Positions 1 through 5,039 of a DNA stretch of 5,039 nucleotides are shown here, piece after piece; position 1 is the stretch's first letter, and every line of letters begins with the position of its first letter. The notes beneath the pieces are model-generated. The model did not search any database and was not told the origin of the DNA. It worked only from the letters and a program-made list of their open reading frames with translations. The stretch lies in assembly GCA_030614505.1 (NCBI GenBank), contig JAUWTX010000183.1, forward strand, positions 1 to 5,039. Direction: 5' to 3'. A program made the translations under genes and the position numbers. This DNA is from Desulfuromonadales bacterium (GTDB lineage Bacteria > Desulfobacterota > Desulfuromonadia > Desulfuromonadales > BM103).

Positions 1-504
1 CTTTTCCATCGCCTCGGCAATAATGCTGCCGATGGTTTCGTCGCTGTTTGCCGAAATAGTACCGACCTGAGCAATCTCGGTGTGGTCCTTGACCGGCTTG
101 GACATTTTCTCCAGGGCAGCGACAGCAGCCACAACAGCTTTGTCGACGCCGCGCTTGATTTCCATCGGGTTGTGACCAGCCGTGACCAGCTTGACGCCTT
201 CAAGATAAATGGCCTGGGCCAGAACCGTGGCGGTCGTGGTGCCGTCACCGGCAACATCGGAGGTTTTGGAAGCAACTTCCTTGACCAGTTGGGCGCCCAT
301 GTTCTCGAACTTGCCTTCCAGTTCGATTTCCTTGGCAACAGTTACACCATCTTTAGTGATCAGCGGTGCACCGAAGCTCTTGTCGATAACGACGTTGCGG
401 CCCTTGGGACCAAGAGTGATTTTTACTGCGTCAGCAAGGGCGTTGACCCCTTCGAGAATTGCGGCACGGGCGTCTTGCCCGAATTTAATTTCTTTACCAG
501 CCAT
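1..504 (-). CDS. groEL: Chaperonin GroEL (Hsp60), N-terminal 168 residues, cut by the window edge
   Basis: This is the start of the 60-kDa chaperonin that forms the double-ring ATP-driven folding chamber in the cytoplasm. The visible 168 codons run in frame to position 1 with no stop, so about 30 percent of the usual ~545-residue protein is present. The N-terminus MAGKEIKFGQDAR and the block LGPKGRNVV (residues 31-39) are typical of the equatorial domain. The ATP-site motif GDGTTT is at residues 86-91, with the catalytic-type Asp at residue 87 as in E. coli GroEL. The stretch IAQVGTISANSDE near residue 155 enters the intermediate domain. The ATG at 504 is supported by an AAGGAG ribosome binding site 11 bases upstream and by alignment with the family N-terminus. 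It lies 37 bp after groES and is surely cotranscribed with it from the CIRCE-controlled promoter. No oddity is seen in the visible part. Confidence 0.98.
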   Translation of the reverse strand, partial: MAGKEIKFGQDARAAILEGVNALADAVKITLGPKGRNVVIDKSFGAPLITKDGVTVAKEIELEGKFENMGAQLVKEVASKTSDVAGDGTTTATVLAQAIYLEGVKLVTAGHNPMEIKRGVDKAVVAAVAALEKMSKPVKDHTEIAQVGTISANSDETIGSIIAEAMEK

Positions 505-515
505 GTCGATCTAGT

Positions 516-521
516 CTCCTT
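516..521 (-). promoter_or_regulatory. Ribosome binding site of groEL
   Basis: AAGGAG on the minus strand ends 11 bases before the groEL ATG, inside the 37-bp groES-groEL gap. It fixes the groEL start at 504 and shows that groEL is translated from its own site within the bicistronic message. Confidence 0.8.
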
Positions 522-541
522 ATCGGTCTGGGTAATGTGTC

Positions 542-829
542 TTATTCAACAACGCCGAGGACATCGTCCTCACGCATCATCAGATATTCATTGCCATCGA
601 TCTTGATATCGGTACCGGAATACTTGCCGAACAACACCTTGTCGCCAACCTTGACATCAAGGGGCAAAACCTTGCCGTCTTCAGTTACCTTGCCCTTACC
701 AACAGCAATGACAGTCCCTTCCTGAGGCTTTTCCTTGGCAGAATCGGGGATAATGATACCGGAGGCTGTCATAGTCTCCTCCTCGATACGTTCTACGATG
801 ATCCGGTCATGCAAAGGTCTGATGTTCAT
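542..829 (-). CDS. groES: Co-chaperonin GroES (Hsp10)
   Basis: The 95-residue product is the heptameric lid that closes the GroEL cavity during ATP-dependent folding; E. coli GroES has 97 residues. Visible signatures are the N-terminal strand NIRPLHDRIIV, the mobile loop at about residues 16-34, and within it the hydrophobic tripeptide III at residues 25-27, which matches the IVL that contacts the GroEL apical domain. The block KVGDKVLFGKYSGT (residues 60-73) and the C-terminal REDDVLGVVE are also family-typical. The ATG at 829 has a strong ribosome binding site (GAAAGGAG) 9 bases upstream. It is first in the groESL operon, behind a sigma-70 promoter and a CIRCE operator, with a 5' leader of about 110 bases. 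Length and motifs are complete, so a functional protein is expected. Confidence 0.98.
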   Translation of the reverse strand: MNIRPLHDRIIVERIEEETMTASGIIIPDSAKEKPQEGTVIAVGKGKVTEDGKVLPLDVKVGDKVLFGKYSGTDIKIDGNEYLMMREDDVLGVVE

Positions 830-838
830 AGTTTTGTT

Positions 839-846
839 CTCCTTTC
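839..846 (-). promoter_or_regulatory. Ribosome binding site of groES
   Basis: GAAAGGAG on the minus strand lies 9 bases before the groES ATG, a near-perfect anti-16S match as expected for a highly expressed chaperone gene. Confidence 0.8.
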
Positions 847-909
847 TTAAAAGAATTATGGGTATTAAAGTTCTCTTGTAAAACTGAGATCAGTGGCGAA
901 GCTACCTCG

Positions 910-936
910 TTAGCACTCAAGGCAAGCGAGTGCCAA
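910..936 (-). promoter_or_regulatory. CIRCE operator (HrcA binding site) of groESL
   Basis: The plus strand reads TTAGCACTC, a 9-base spacer, then GAGTGCCAA. The consensus CIRCE element is TTAGCACTC-N9-GAGTGCTAA, so one arm is perfect and the other differs at a single base, with the exact spacer length. The element starts a few bases downstream of the predicted transcription start and about 80 bases before the groES start codon. This is the classic place for the HrcA repressor, which is kept active by GroESL and released on heat stress. The hrcA gene itself is not in the window. Confidence 0.95.
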
Positions 937-947
937 AAGCAGGCCTA

Positions 948-975
948 AATATAATCAGCCTCCCGAGATTGTCAA
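948..975 (-). promoter_or_regulatory. Sigma-70 type promoter of groESL
   Basis: On the minus strand a perfect -35 box TTGACA (970-975) is followed after 16 bases by TATATT (948-953), five of six matches to the -10 consensus. Transcription would start near 940, immediately upstream of the CIRCE operator, so bound HrcA would block RNA polymerase. This arrangement points to housekeeping sigma plus HrcA, rather than sigma-32, as the heat-shock control; a further sigma-32 promoter cannot be excluded. Confidence 0.8.
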
Positions 976-1016
976 GGGATTTCCAGAAAAACTTACAGAA
1001 TAAAACAGAATTGTTT

Positions 1017-1033
1017 GCCGGAGACTCTCCAGC
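1017..1033 (-). terminator. Weak stem-loop after the exported-protein gene, possible terminator
   Basis: On the minus strand GCTGGAG, a 3-base loop and CTCCGGC form a 7-bp stem with one G-T wobble, 67 bases after the TGA of the upstream gene. The following stretch is A/T-rich (AAACAATTCTGTTTTATT) but the T-run begins about 12 bases past the stem, so this is not a canonical intrinsic terminator. It may still help separate the exported-protein gene from groESL, which has its own promoter at 948-975. Confidence 0.3.
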
Positions 1034-1099
1034 TATTAGGTTGCGGGGTCAAATTACGGTTAGCAGTCGACCGGACTATCAACGAACTGGCTGTCAGAA

Positions 1100-2446
1100 T
1101 CAGTTCTGCAGGGCCTTGAGCAGTTCCTCGGCGAGGACCATAGCAACATTATCCGCCATCTTGATGCGCTCAACTTCAAGACTGGAACGATCATGGTCAA
1201 AAAAGTTTTTGACCGGGTACTCAAATCCAAAGGCAGGGCCATCCTGACCGGGGTGACGGTAAGTCACACGAGCCTTGGTCCGCAGTTCCGTCCAGCTGCT
1301 GCCTGCATCTTCCACGTAAGCGTAAATTTCGCCAGTTACATATTTGCGAATGGCCAACCACTCAGGAGTGACACGCCGTAATCCTTCTTTAAGGATGACA
1401 AACTGCAGGCCAAAAGCCGCGCCCTCCCGGTTCAGCAGATCGACAAACTGATCAAAAATTCGGGCATTAACCTCGTCTGGTACCATGATGGCAACAAACG
1501 GCACGACATAAATGACTCCCGGCTCAGGTTCAGGCTCCGGCAAGAGTTTCGGCGGGCGAGACGGTTCGATATTCCTGCGCGGCTCAGGAATGGAAGCAAC
1601 CAGCAGCTCATCCTCAACAACTGTTGCGCGTTGCGGAAGGCGTCCCGGACGAATGATCGGCACTCCCGGGGGGCGTAGCTCTGGGGGAATGTCCGGTTGG
1701 GCGACCATCAAGGCAACCGTATCTTCTCCAAGAAAAGTAACGATCTCGTCGCCAGACAACACCCCTGTTTCCTCATCGAGAATGGTGGGGCTTGTCTCTG
1801 CCAATTCGTGAGCAGGAACAGCGTCTACAAACGTCAAGACTTCTTCAATGATTTTCTGCTGTTCGTCTTCGGACGGTTCTTTGCCAACGACAGCTTCTAA
1901 TGCAACCTCTGGCTTAATCGAAGTAAAGACTGGTGGCGCCTGCTCACGTGGAGCGACATCCGCAACGACAACAGTTACTTCAGGTTGTTCCACTCCCGGC
2001 GACGCTACAAGTTCAATTGGCTCAGCTGATCTCCAAGGCACAAAGCCGGACTCACGGGCAATTCTGGCAACCCGCTGCAGCAGATCACCATCAAGGTCCT
2101 GACGGGCAAACAGGTTGAGCTTGCCTTGTTCATCAAATTGCCCAACCAGGAGAAATTTGTCGCGGTTGGCCTTAATATCTTCGACAGAAAGCAGGGCCAG
2201 GTCAAGCGCAGCTAAATGATCGAGCCAATTGATCAAAGTGGCAGAATCAGACAGTTCCTTGACAACGACCTCTTCCTGAAGCTTTTCAGCAAGCAGGCTT
2301 GCAAGGGAGTGTGCCCGATCTGAAGTTATTTCACTGGAACCCTCATCTGTCCCGATCACCACACCAAGCGTGAGGTGTGCTTCAACCGGGCTGGAAACCA
2401 GCAGACAGAGCAGGAACAGGATTATGCTGATGAAGTGTTTTTTCAT
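1100..2446 (-). CDS. Exported protein of unknown function: half PhnD-like domain, proline-rich linker, C-terminal globular domain
   Basis: I do not recognise this as a named gene. From the chosen ATG (2446) the product has 448 residues. It begins with a clear signal peptide (MKKHF, then a Leu/Ile-rich core, cleavage likely after SSPVEA near residue 23), so it should be periplasmic or outer-membrane associated. Residues about 24-135 (LTLGVV strand, helix ending in LAEKLQEEV, then LDLALL) resemble the first lobe of PhnD/phosphate-type binding proteins, but no second lobe follows. Residues about 155-312 are acidic and rich in Pro, Val and Glu (for example LLPEPEPEPEPG), probably a flexible linker. 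Residues about 312-448 look like a folded domain (IYVVPFVAIMVPDEVNARIF, EWLAIRKYVTGEIYAYVED, helical end LAEELLKAL), vaguely like outer-membrane-assembly accessory folds; this is a guess. In-frame ATGs at 2461 and 2476 and a TTG at 2488 could give up to 14 extra N-terminal residues. No start has a good ribosome binding site. The gene lies about 170 bp after arsS and ends 270 bp before groES. Confidence 0.85.
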   Translation of the reverse strand: MKKHFISIILFLLCLLVSSPVEAHLTLGVVIGTDEGSSEITSDRAHSLASLLAEKLQEEVVVKELSDSATLINWLDHLAALDLALLSVEDIKANRDKFLLVGQFDEQGKLNLFARQDLDGDLLQRVARIARESGFVPWRSAEPIELVASPGVEQPEVTVVVADVAPREQAPPVFTSIKPEVALEAVVGKEPSEDEQQKIIEEVLTFVDAVPAHELAETSPTILDEETGVLSGDEIVTFLGEDTVALMVAQPDIPPELRPPGVPIIRPGRLPQRATVVEDELLVASIPEPRRNIEPSRPPKLLPEPEPEPGVIYVVPFVAIMVPDEVNARIFDQFVDLLNREGAAFGLQFVILKEGLRRVTPEWLAIRKYVTGEIYAYVEDAGSSWTELRTKARVTYRHPGQDGPAFGFEYPVKNFFDHDRSSLEVERIKMADNVAMVLAEELLKALQN

Positions 2447-2459
2447 GGCAAGTTTCAGC

Positions 2460-2488
2460 ATCCTAATCACTCTCATCTTTACTGTCAA
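2460..2488 (-). promoter_or_regulatory. Possible sigma-70 promoter just before the exported-protein gene
   Basis: The minus strand shows a perfect -35 TTGACA (2483-2488), a 17-base spacer and a modest -10 TAGGAT (2460-2465, four of six). Predicted start of transcription is near 2453, only about 7 bases before the ATG at 2446, so a message from here would be nearly leaderless with no room for a ribosome binding site. The TTGACA may be real or a coincidence; transcription from upstream is equally possible. Confidence 0.3.
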
Positions 2489-2536
2489 ACCGGAACCTCA
2501 TGGGGCCAGACAATACGAGGCCTTCCAGGGTTCGGA

Positions 2537-2572
2537 AAGCCTCATGCTGATTCTCTCAAGCCTCATGCTGAT
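2537..2572. repeat. Two 15-bp direct repeats with 21-bp period in the arsS downstream gap
   Basis: AAGCCTCATGCTGAT occurs at 2537-2551 and again, identical, at 2558-2572, separated by 6 bases. The period of 21 bp equals two helical turns, so a protein could contact both copies on the same DNA face. A partial third copy, CCTCATG, is at 2496-2502, displaced 44 bp from the matching part of the first. The repeats sit 50-85 bp upstream of the possible promoter at 2460-2488, where an activator site would be expected, but a simple local duplication explains them too. The rest of the non-coding gap 2447-2612 shows no RNA gene or clear terminator. Confidence 0.75.
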
Positions 2573-2612
2573 GCAGATCTGATCGTCCGACAGGCTGCCA
2601 GGATTGCCTTGC

Positions 2613-3569
2613 TCAGGCCACCAGGGCTCCGCCGCAAGAAGAACCGCCGCCGGCAGTGCAGCCGAAACAATGTTCACCGGTGACTATAGTGCGACCCAGC
2701 AATTGGTCCGACTCAAGCTCATTAATGTGCCCCGGCAAGCTTCCGGCCAGAGTGAGTCCCAAAGCACTGTTGAAGTCACAATCAGCCAGAGAACCATCCC
2801 AGGATATACATATCTGGTGCCGACACATCAAACCATCCAAAGTTTCCTGGTTGAAATTGTCCTCGAGCAAAGACTTGTAATTCTCCGCCTGGCCATCCCG
2901 CTGCAGATCACTAAGGAATCTACCCATCGGCATATTGGTAATCGTCAGCAATCGAGTAAATTCCACATCGAAACGCTCTTTCAGCTCTTTCCGGTAGGCA
3001 TCTTCCAGAGTCACCTGATCAGGAGGAAGAAAGGCTCCGCCGGGATTATAGACAAGATTCAAGGGCAATTCCTGCTGTCGTCCGTAACCGAGGCTGTTCA
3101 GCCGGCGTAGTGCGGCAATGCTACGTTTATAAACACCGCTACCACGTTGGTTATCGACGTTATCGTTAAGATAGCAGGGAAGTGACGCGACCAGATGAAC
3201 GCCCCGACTGGCAAGAAACTCCGGTGTGTCAGCCTGCCCTGCCTCGAAGAAAACCGTCAGATTGGTCCGCACCTGCACCGGATTTCCCATATCGCAGAGT
3301 GTATTGACAAACTGCTTGAAAAACGGGTTGAGTTCAGGAGCCCCACCGGTTAAGTCGACCCGGGTCTGGGGCATGGCCTCTGCCAAACGTAAAACGCTCT
3401 GCATCGTCTCCCAGGTCATGATTTCCGTCCGCAGGGGAGAACCTTCAACATGACAGTGTCGACAGCTCAGGTTACAGAGCAGACCAAGGTTGACCTGAAT
3501 TGTTTGTACCTCTGCGCTCTTCAGGTCACCACCAAGGACCTGTCGCACTGCCTGACTGAAGTTATTCAT
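2613..3569 (-). CDS. arsS: Arsenosugar biosynthesis-type radical SAM protein ArsS (Cys form)
   Basis: The 318-residue product belongs to the radical SAM/Cys-rich family (ArsS). Characterised members use SAM and a 4Fe-4S cluster to add a 5'-deoxyadenosyl group to dimethylated arsenic, the first committed step to arsenosugars after ArsM methylation; activity here is inferred. The cluster motif CNLSCRHC places Cys at residues 32, 36 and 39. The SAM-contact region VDLTGGAPELNP is at residues 71-82. The C-terminal domain carries Cys 249, 254 and 264 and the signature CFGCTAGGGSSCGG at residues 301-314. Some family members are selenoproteins, but this copy shows ordinary Cys codons throughout the motif. 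Length fits the family. The ATG at 3569 precedes the expected N-terminus; its ribosome binding site is weak (CGGGAA). The upstream sensor is separated by a terminator, so arsS probably has its own promoter. No arsM, arsR or arsenic pump is in view. Confidence 0.9.
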   Translation of the reverse strand: MNNFSQAVRQVLGGDLKSAEVQTIQVNLGLLCNLSCRHCHVEGSPLRTEIMTWETMQSVLRLAEAMPQTRVDLTGGAPELNPFFKQFVNTLCDMGNPVQVRTNLTVFFEAGQADTPEFLASRGVHLVASLPCYLNDNVDNQRGSGVYKRSIAALRRLNSLGYGRQQELPLNLVYNPGGAFLPPDQVTLEDAYRKELKERFDVEFTRLLTITNMPMGRFLSDLQRDGQAENYKSLLEDNFNQETLDGLMCRHQICISWDGSLADCDFNSALGLTLAGSLPGHINELESDQLLGRTIVTGEHCFGCTAGGGSSCGGALVA

Positions 3570-3585
3570 GAATTCCCGAACCTAT

Positions 3586-3600
3586 AACTTAATTTAAGTT
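3586..3600. promoter_or_regulatory. Perfect 7-1-7 inverted repeat before arsS, candidate operator
   Basis: AACTTAA, one central T, then TTAAGTT form a perfect dyad whose near edge is 16 bases from the arsS ATG. It is too tight to be an RNA hairpin with a proper loop and has no T-run, which favours a DNA site for a dimeric repressor. Which regulator would bind is not visible; an arsenic-responsive ArsR-type protein is a guess from the gene it precedes. Confidence 0.45.
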
Positions 3601-3627
3601 TCCGGATGAAAACGACTTACCGAGACA

Positions 3628-3633
3628 ATTGTA
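3628..3633 (-). promoter_or_regulatory. Possible -10 box of the arsS promoter
   Basis: TACAAT on the minus strand matches five of six bases of the -10 consensus and lies in the gap between the upstream terminator and arsS. The -35 region 17 bases upstream (TTACCT) matches only three of six, so an activator or another sigma factor may be needed. If used, transcription would start near 3621, and the inverted repeat at 3586-3600 would lie just downstream, a layout suited to repression. Confidence 0.3.
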
Positions 3634-3676
3634 ACCCATCTACCCGACACAGGTAAGCCCCGCCAACAACTTTAAC

Positions 3677-3720
3677 AAGAAAGAATTACGCCTGGCCATA
3701 TCGATATTATGACCAGGCGT
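3677..3720 (-). terminator. Intrinsic terminator of the sensor gene
   Basis: On the minus strand ACGCCTGGTCATA and TATGGCCAGGCGT pair as a 13-bp stem with one T-G wobble around a 7-base loop (3688-3720). It is followed by the T-rich tail AATTCTTTCTT (3677-3687). The stem starts 37 bases after the sensor TAA. The stem is strong, the tail imperfect. It isolates the sensor gene from arsS. Confidence 0.8.
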
Positions 3721-3756
3721 CGCAAACAAGTTCTTGACGGGCATCAACGCCTCTTT

Positions 3757-5039
3757 TTAACCCTGCCGCCGCTTGGCCAGAATCTTTTCACCAATAGCCG
3801 AGTTAACAACTTCCTTGAGAACGGCGACGACACGCTGATCATAAGAGTCGTCACCAGCTTCTATAATCGTCAAAGTTTCTTCAATCGAGCGGGCACCCCG
3901 GTACGCGCGGGGTTCAACCATGGCACAGAAGCTATTGACAACCGCAAGAACACGAGCCGGCAGACCGATTTCATCACCCTTCAAACCCTTTGGATAACCT
4001 TTCCCATCAAGGGTTTCATTCATCTGGTAAACGGCAGCAAAAACAGGCAGACCGAAATCGATATCCTGCAGAACCTTGGCAGCATGCTCTACATGTTGCT
4101 CCATTTCCTTTTTCTCTTCGATTGTCAAAGCTTCAGCTTTGAAAAGTAGTTCTTTCTCAACAAAGAGCTTGCCAATCTGGGAAAGGTTGGCTGCCGTTTC
4201 AACCGTTGCTATATCCAGGTCACTGGCATTCATGGCCTTGGCAACTTCGACGCCAAAGCTCCCCATCAAGCGGGATTGCCCAGCCAGATAGGGATCAGTC
4301 AGTTCTATGGCTCGCACCAGGGCTTCAACCGTTTTTGCCGTTGCCTGTTCCTGGCGCTTCTGCACTTCAACGATCTCGGTCACATCGCGGATGACCGAAA
4401 CAATCCCGGAAGGCTTGCCGTCGGCATCTTTCAGAGCAGCTTTCGATATCTGCAGATGATGCGGCTCAGACTGGAGATAGAGCAGTTCATTGAAAGTCAC
4501 CGGCTCGCCACTGGCCAGAACCTGCATGTCTGAATGTTCGAGCCGGCGGGCTGTGTCATAACCAAAGACCGCCTCGTCATCCCGTCCGATCAATTCCTGT
4601 GGGTCCTTACCCACAGCCTCGGCGAAAGCAGGGTTGACGTACAGGTAATTACCTTTCAGGTCTTTGAGGACGATATAGTCCGAAATGGTGTTATTGATCC
4701 GGTCAAGCAATTGTCGCTGACTTTCAATTTCCTGGGCCAACTGCTCAAAGTGTCTGGAAACCTTGCGCTCCTGGTTACGGACTAACAGAGCCCAGATGGC
4801 ACCGAAAGTGACCGCGAAAAAGAGGATCAGCAGTACAGCAATGCTCATTAACGCTTTTTCCTGACCTCGCAGGGATTCGCGTGCTATATCATAATTCGCT
4901 TCGACGATGACCCACCAGTCAGGCCCGGTGATCGGTACACCTAGAGAATAAGTATCTTCTTCACCAGTAAGTGACGAGCGAACCGCAAACAACAGCTGTT
5001 CTTTCCGGTCAAGCTCCAGAGGTGTGCCGATACTCTGAA
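3757..5039 (-). CDS. Membrane sensor with Cache-like end, PAS and degenerate HD-GYP domain, 5' end outside the window
   Basis: The frame is open to the right edge (426 residues visible), so the real start lies outside; the TTG at 4992 is not a credible start. In order, numbering from the first full codon: residues 1-60, the end of a periplasmic Cache-type sensor domain (VPITGPDWWVIVEANYD is typical of the membrane-proximal part); 62-86, one membrane helix; 87-110, a helical connector; about 110-222, a PAS/PAC domain (DYIVLKDLKGNYLYVNPAF to GIVSVIRDVTEI); about 230-415, an HD-GYP domain. Active HD-GYP proteins hydrolyse cyclic di-GMP with a di- or tri-metal centre. Here the fold and DGKGYPKGLKGDEIG are kept, but the ligands are mostly replaced: the first His is Gln254, the HD pair is Ser286-Gln287, the HH pair is Met339-Asn340 and the last Asp is Asn368; only His315 remains. 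The protein is probably a catalytically dead sensor or effector. It ends at a strong terminator. Confidence 0.92.
   Translation of the reverse strand, partial: QSIGTPLELDRKEQLLFAVRSSLTGEEDTYSLGVPITGPDWWVIVEANYDIARESLRGQEKALMSIAVLLILFFAVTFGAIWALLVRNQERKVSRHFEQLAQEIESQRQLLDRINNTISDYIVLKDLKGNYLYVNPAFAEAVGKDPQELIGRDDEAVFGYDTARRLEHSDMQVLASGEPVTFNELLYLQSEPHHLQISKAALKDADGKPSGIVSVIRDVTEIVEVQKRQEQATAKTVEALVRAIELTDPYLAGQSRLMGSFGVEVAKAMNASDLDIATVETAANLSQIGKLFVEKELLFKAEALTIEEKKEMEQHVEHAAKVLQDIDFGLPVFAAVYQMNETLDGKGYPKGLKGDEIGLPARVLAVVNSFCAMVEPRAYRGARSIEETLTIIEAGDDSYDQRVVAVLKEVVNSAIGEKILAKRRQG

Noticed and set aside
82..606. Plus-strand open frame of 174 codons
   Set aside because: It lies antisense to groEL and groES, which are certain, and its translation shows no family resemblance. 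It is a codon-bias shadow.
2556..2615. TGA of arsS as a selenocysteine codon with read-through
   Set aside because: Some ArsS proteins contain selenocysteine, but this TGA lies after the complete Cys motif. Reading on gives only 18 codons without Cys or conserved residues before another TGA at 2556-2558.
2604..3110. Plus-strand open frame of 168 codons
   Set aside because: It is antisense to the C-terminal half of arsS, whose Cys-rich motif is clearly coding on the minus strand; no ribosome binding site or recognisable domain.
3625..3632. Palindrome ACAATTGT before arsS as an operator
   Set aside because: An 8-bp palindrome is short enough to be expected by chance and it overlaps the candidate -10 box; the longer dyad at 3586-3600 is better supported.
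3709..4149. Plus-strand open frame of 146 codons
   Set aside because: It is antisense to the HD-GYP region and starts inside the terminator stem; the translated sequence has no recognisable features.
4990..4992. TTG at 4992 as the start of the sensor gene
   Set aside because: The frame continues open to the window edge with a Cache-like sequence upstream, and a start here would cut into the periplasmic domain and leave no N-terminal membrane anchor.
1..5039. CRISPR arrays, tRNA or rRNA genes, insertion sequences, toxin-antitoxin pairs or prophage genes
   Set aside because: No regularly spaced repeat array, cloverleaf-like sequence, transposase motif or terminal inverted repeats were seen. 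All long gene-free gaps are under 300 bases and hold regulatory signals.

Overview
The window looks like a stretch of a Gram-negative chromosome with housekeeping and accessory genes. The best guess is a Desulfuromonas/Geobacter-type (Desulfuromonadia, former Deltaproteobacteria) bacterium. This rests on the GroES sequence style, HrcA/CIRCE control of groESL, a lone arsenosugar-type radical SAM gene and a Cache-PAS-HD-GYP sensor. It is an inference from protein flavour, not a proven taxonomy. Every supported gene is on the minus strand, so transcription runs from high to low coordinates.

Read in transcription order, the window opens with the 3' part of a membrane-bound sensor (from the right edge to 3757). 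It has the end of a periplasmic domain, one membrane helix, a PAS domain and an HD-GYP domain in which nearly all metal ligands are replaced. A strong stem-loop at 3688-3720 ends this unit. A 118-bp control region follows, holding a perfect 7-1-7 inverted repeat close to the next start. Then comes arsS (2613-3569), a radical SAM enzyme with a C-terminal Cys-rich motif, of the family that adds a 5'-deoxyadenosyl group to methylated arsenic.

After arsS, a gap of about 170 bp contains a 15-bp direct repeat with an exact 21-bp period. Next is an exported protein of unknown function (1100-2446): a signal peptide, a half-size PhnD-like periplasmic domain, a long acidic and proline-rich linker and a conserved-looking C-terminal globular domain.

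The last unit is the heat-shock operon. A sigma-70 promoter (948-975) is followed immediately by a CIRCE operator (910-936), then groES (542-829) and the first 168 codons of groEL (504 to the left edge). HrcA repression is expected. GroES and GroEL form the chaperonin lid and barrel.

The groESL part is ordinary. The most unusual items are the metal-ligand-depleted HD-GYP sensor, the unclassified exported protein and the two uncharacterised repeat elements flanking arsS.
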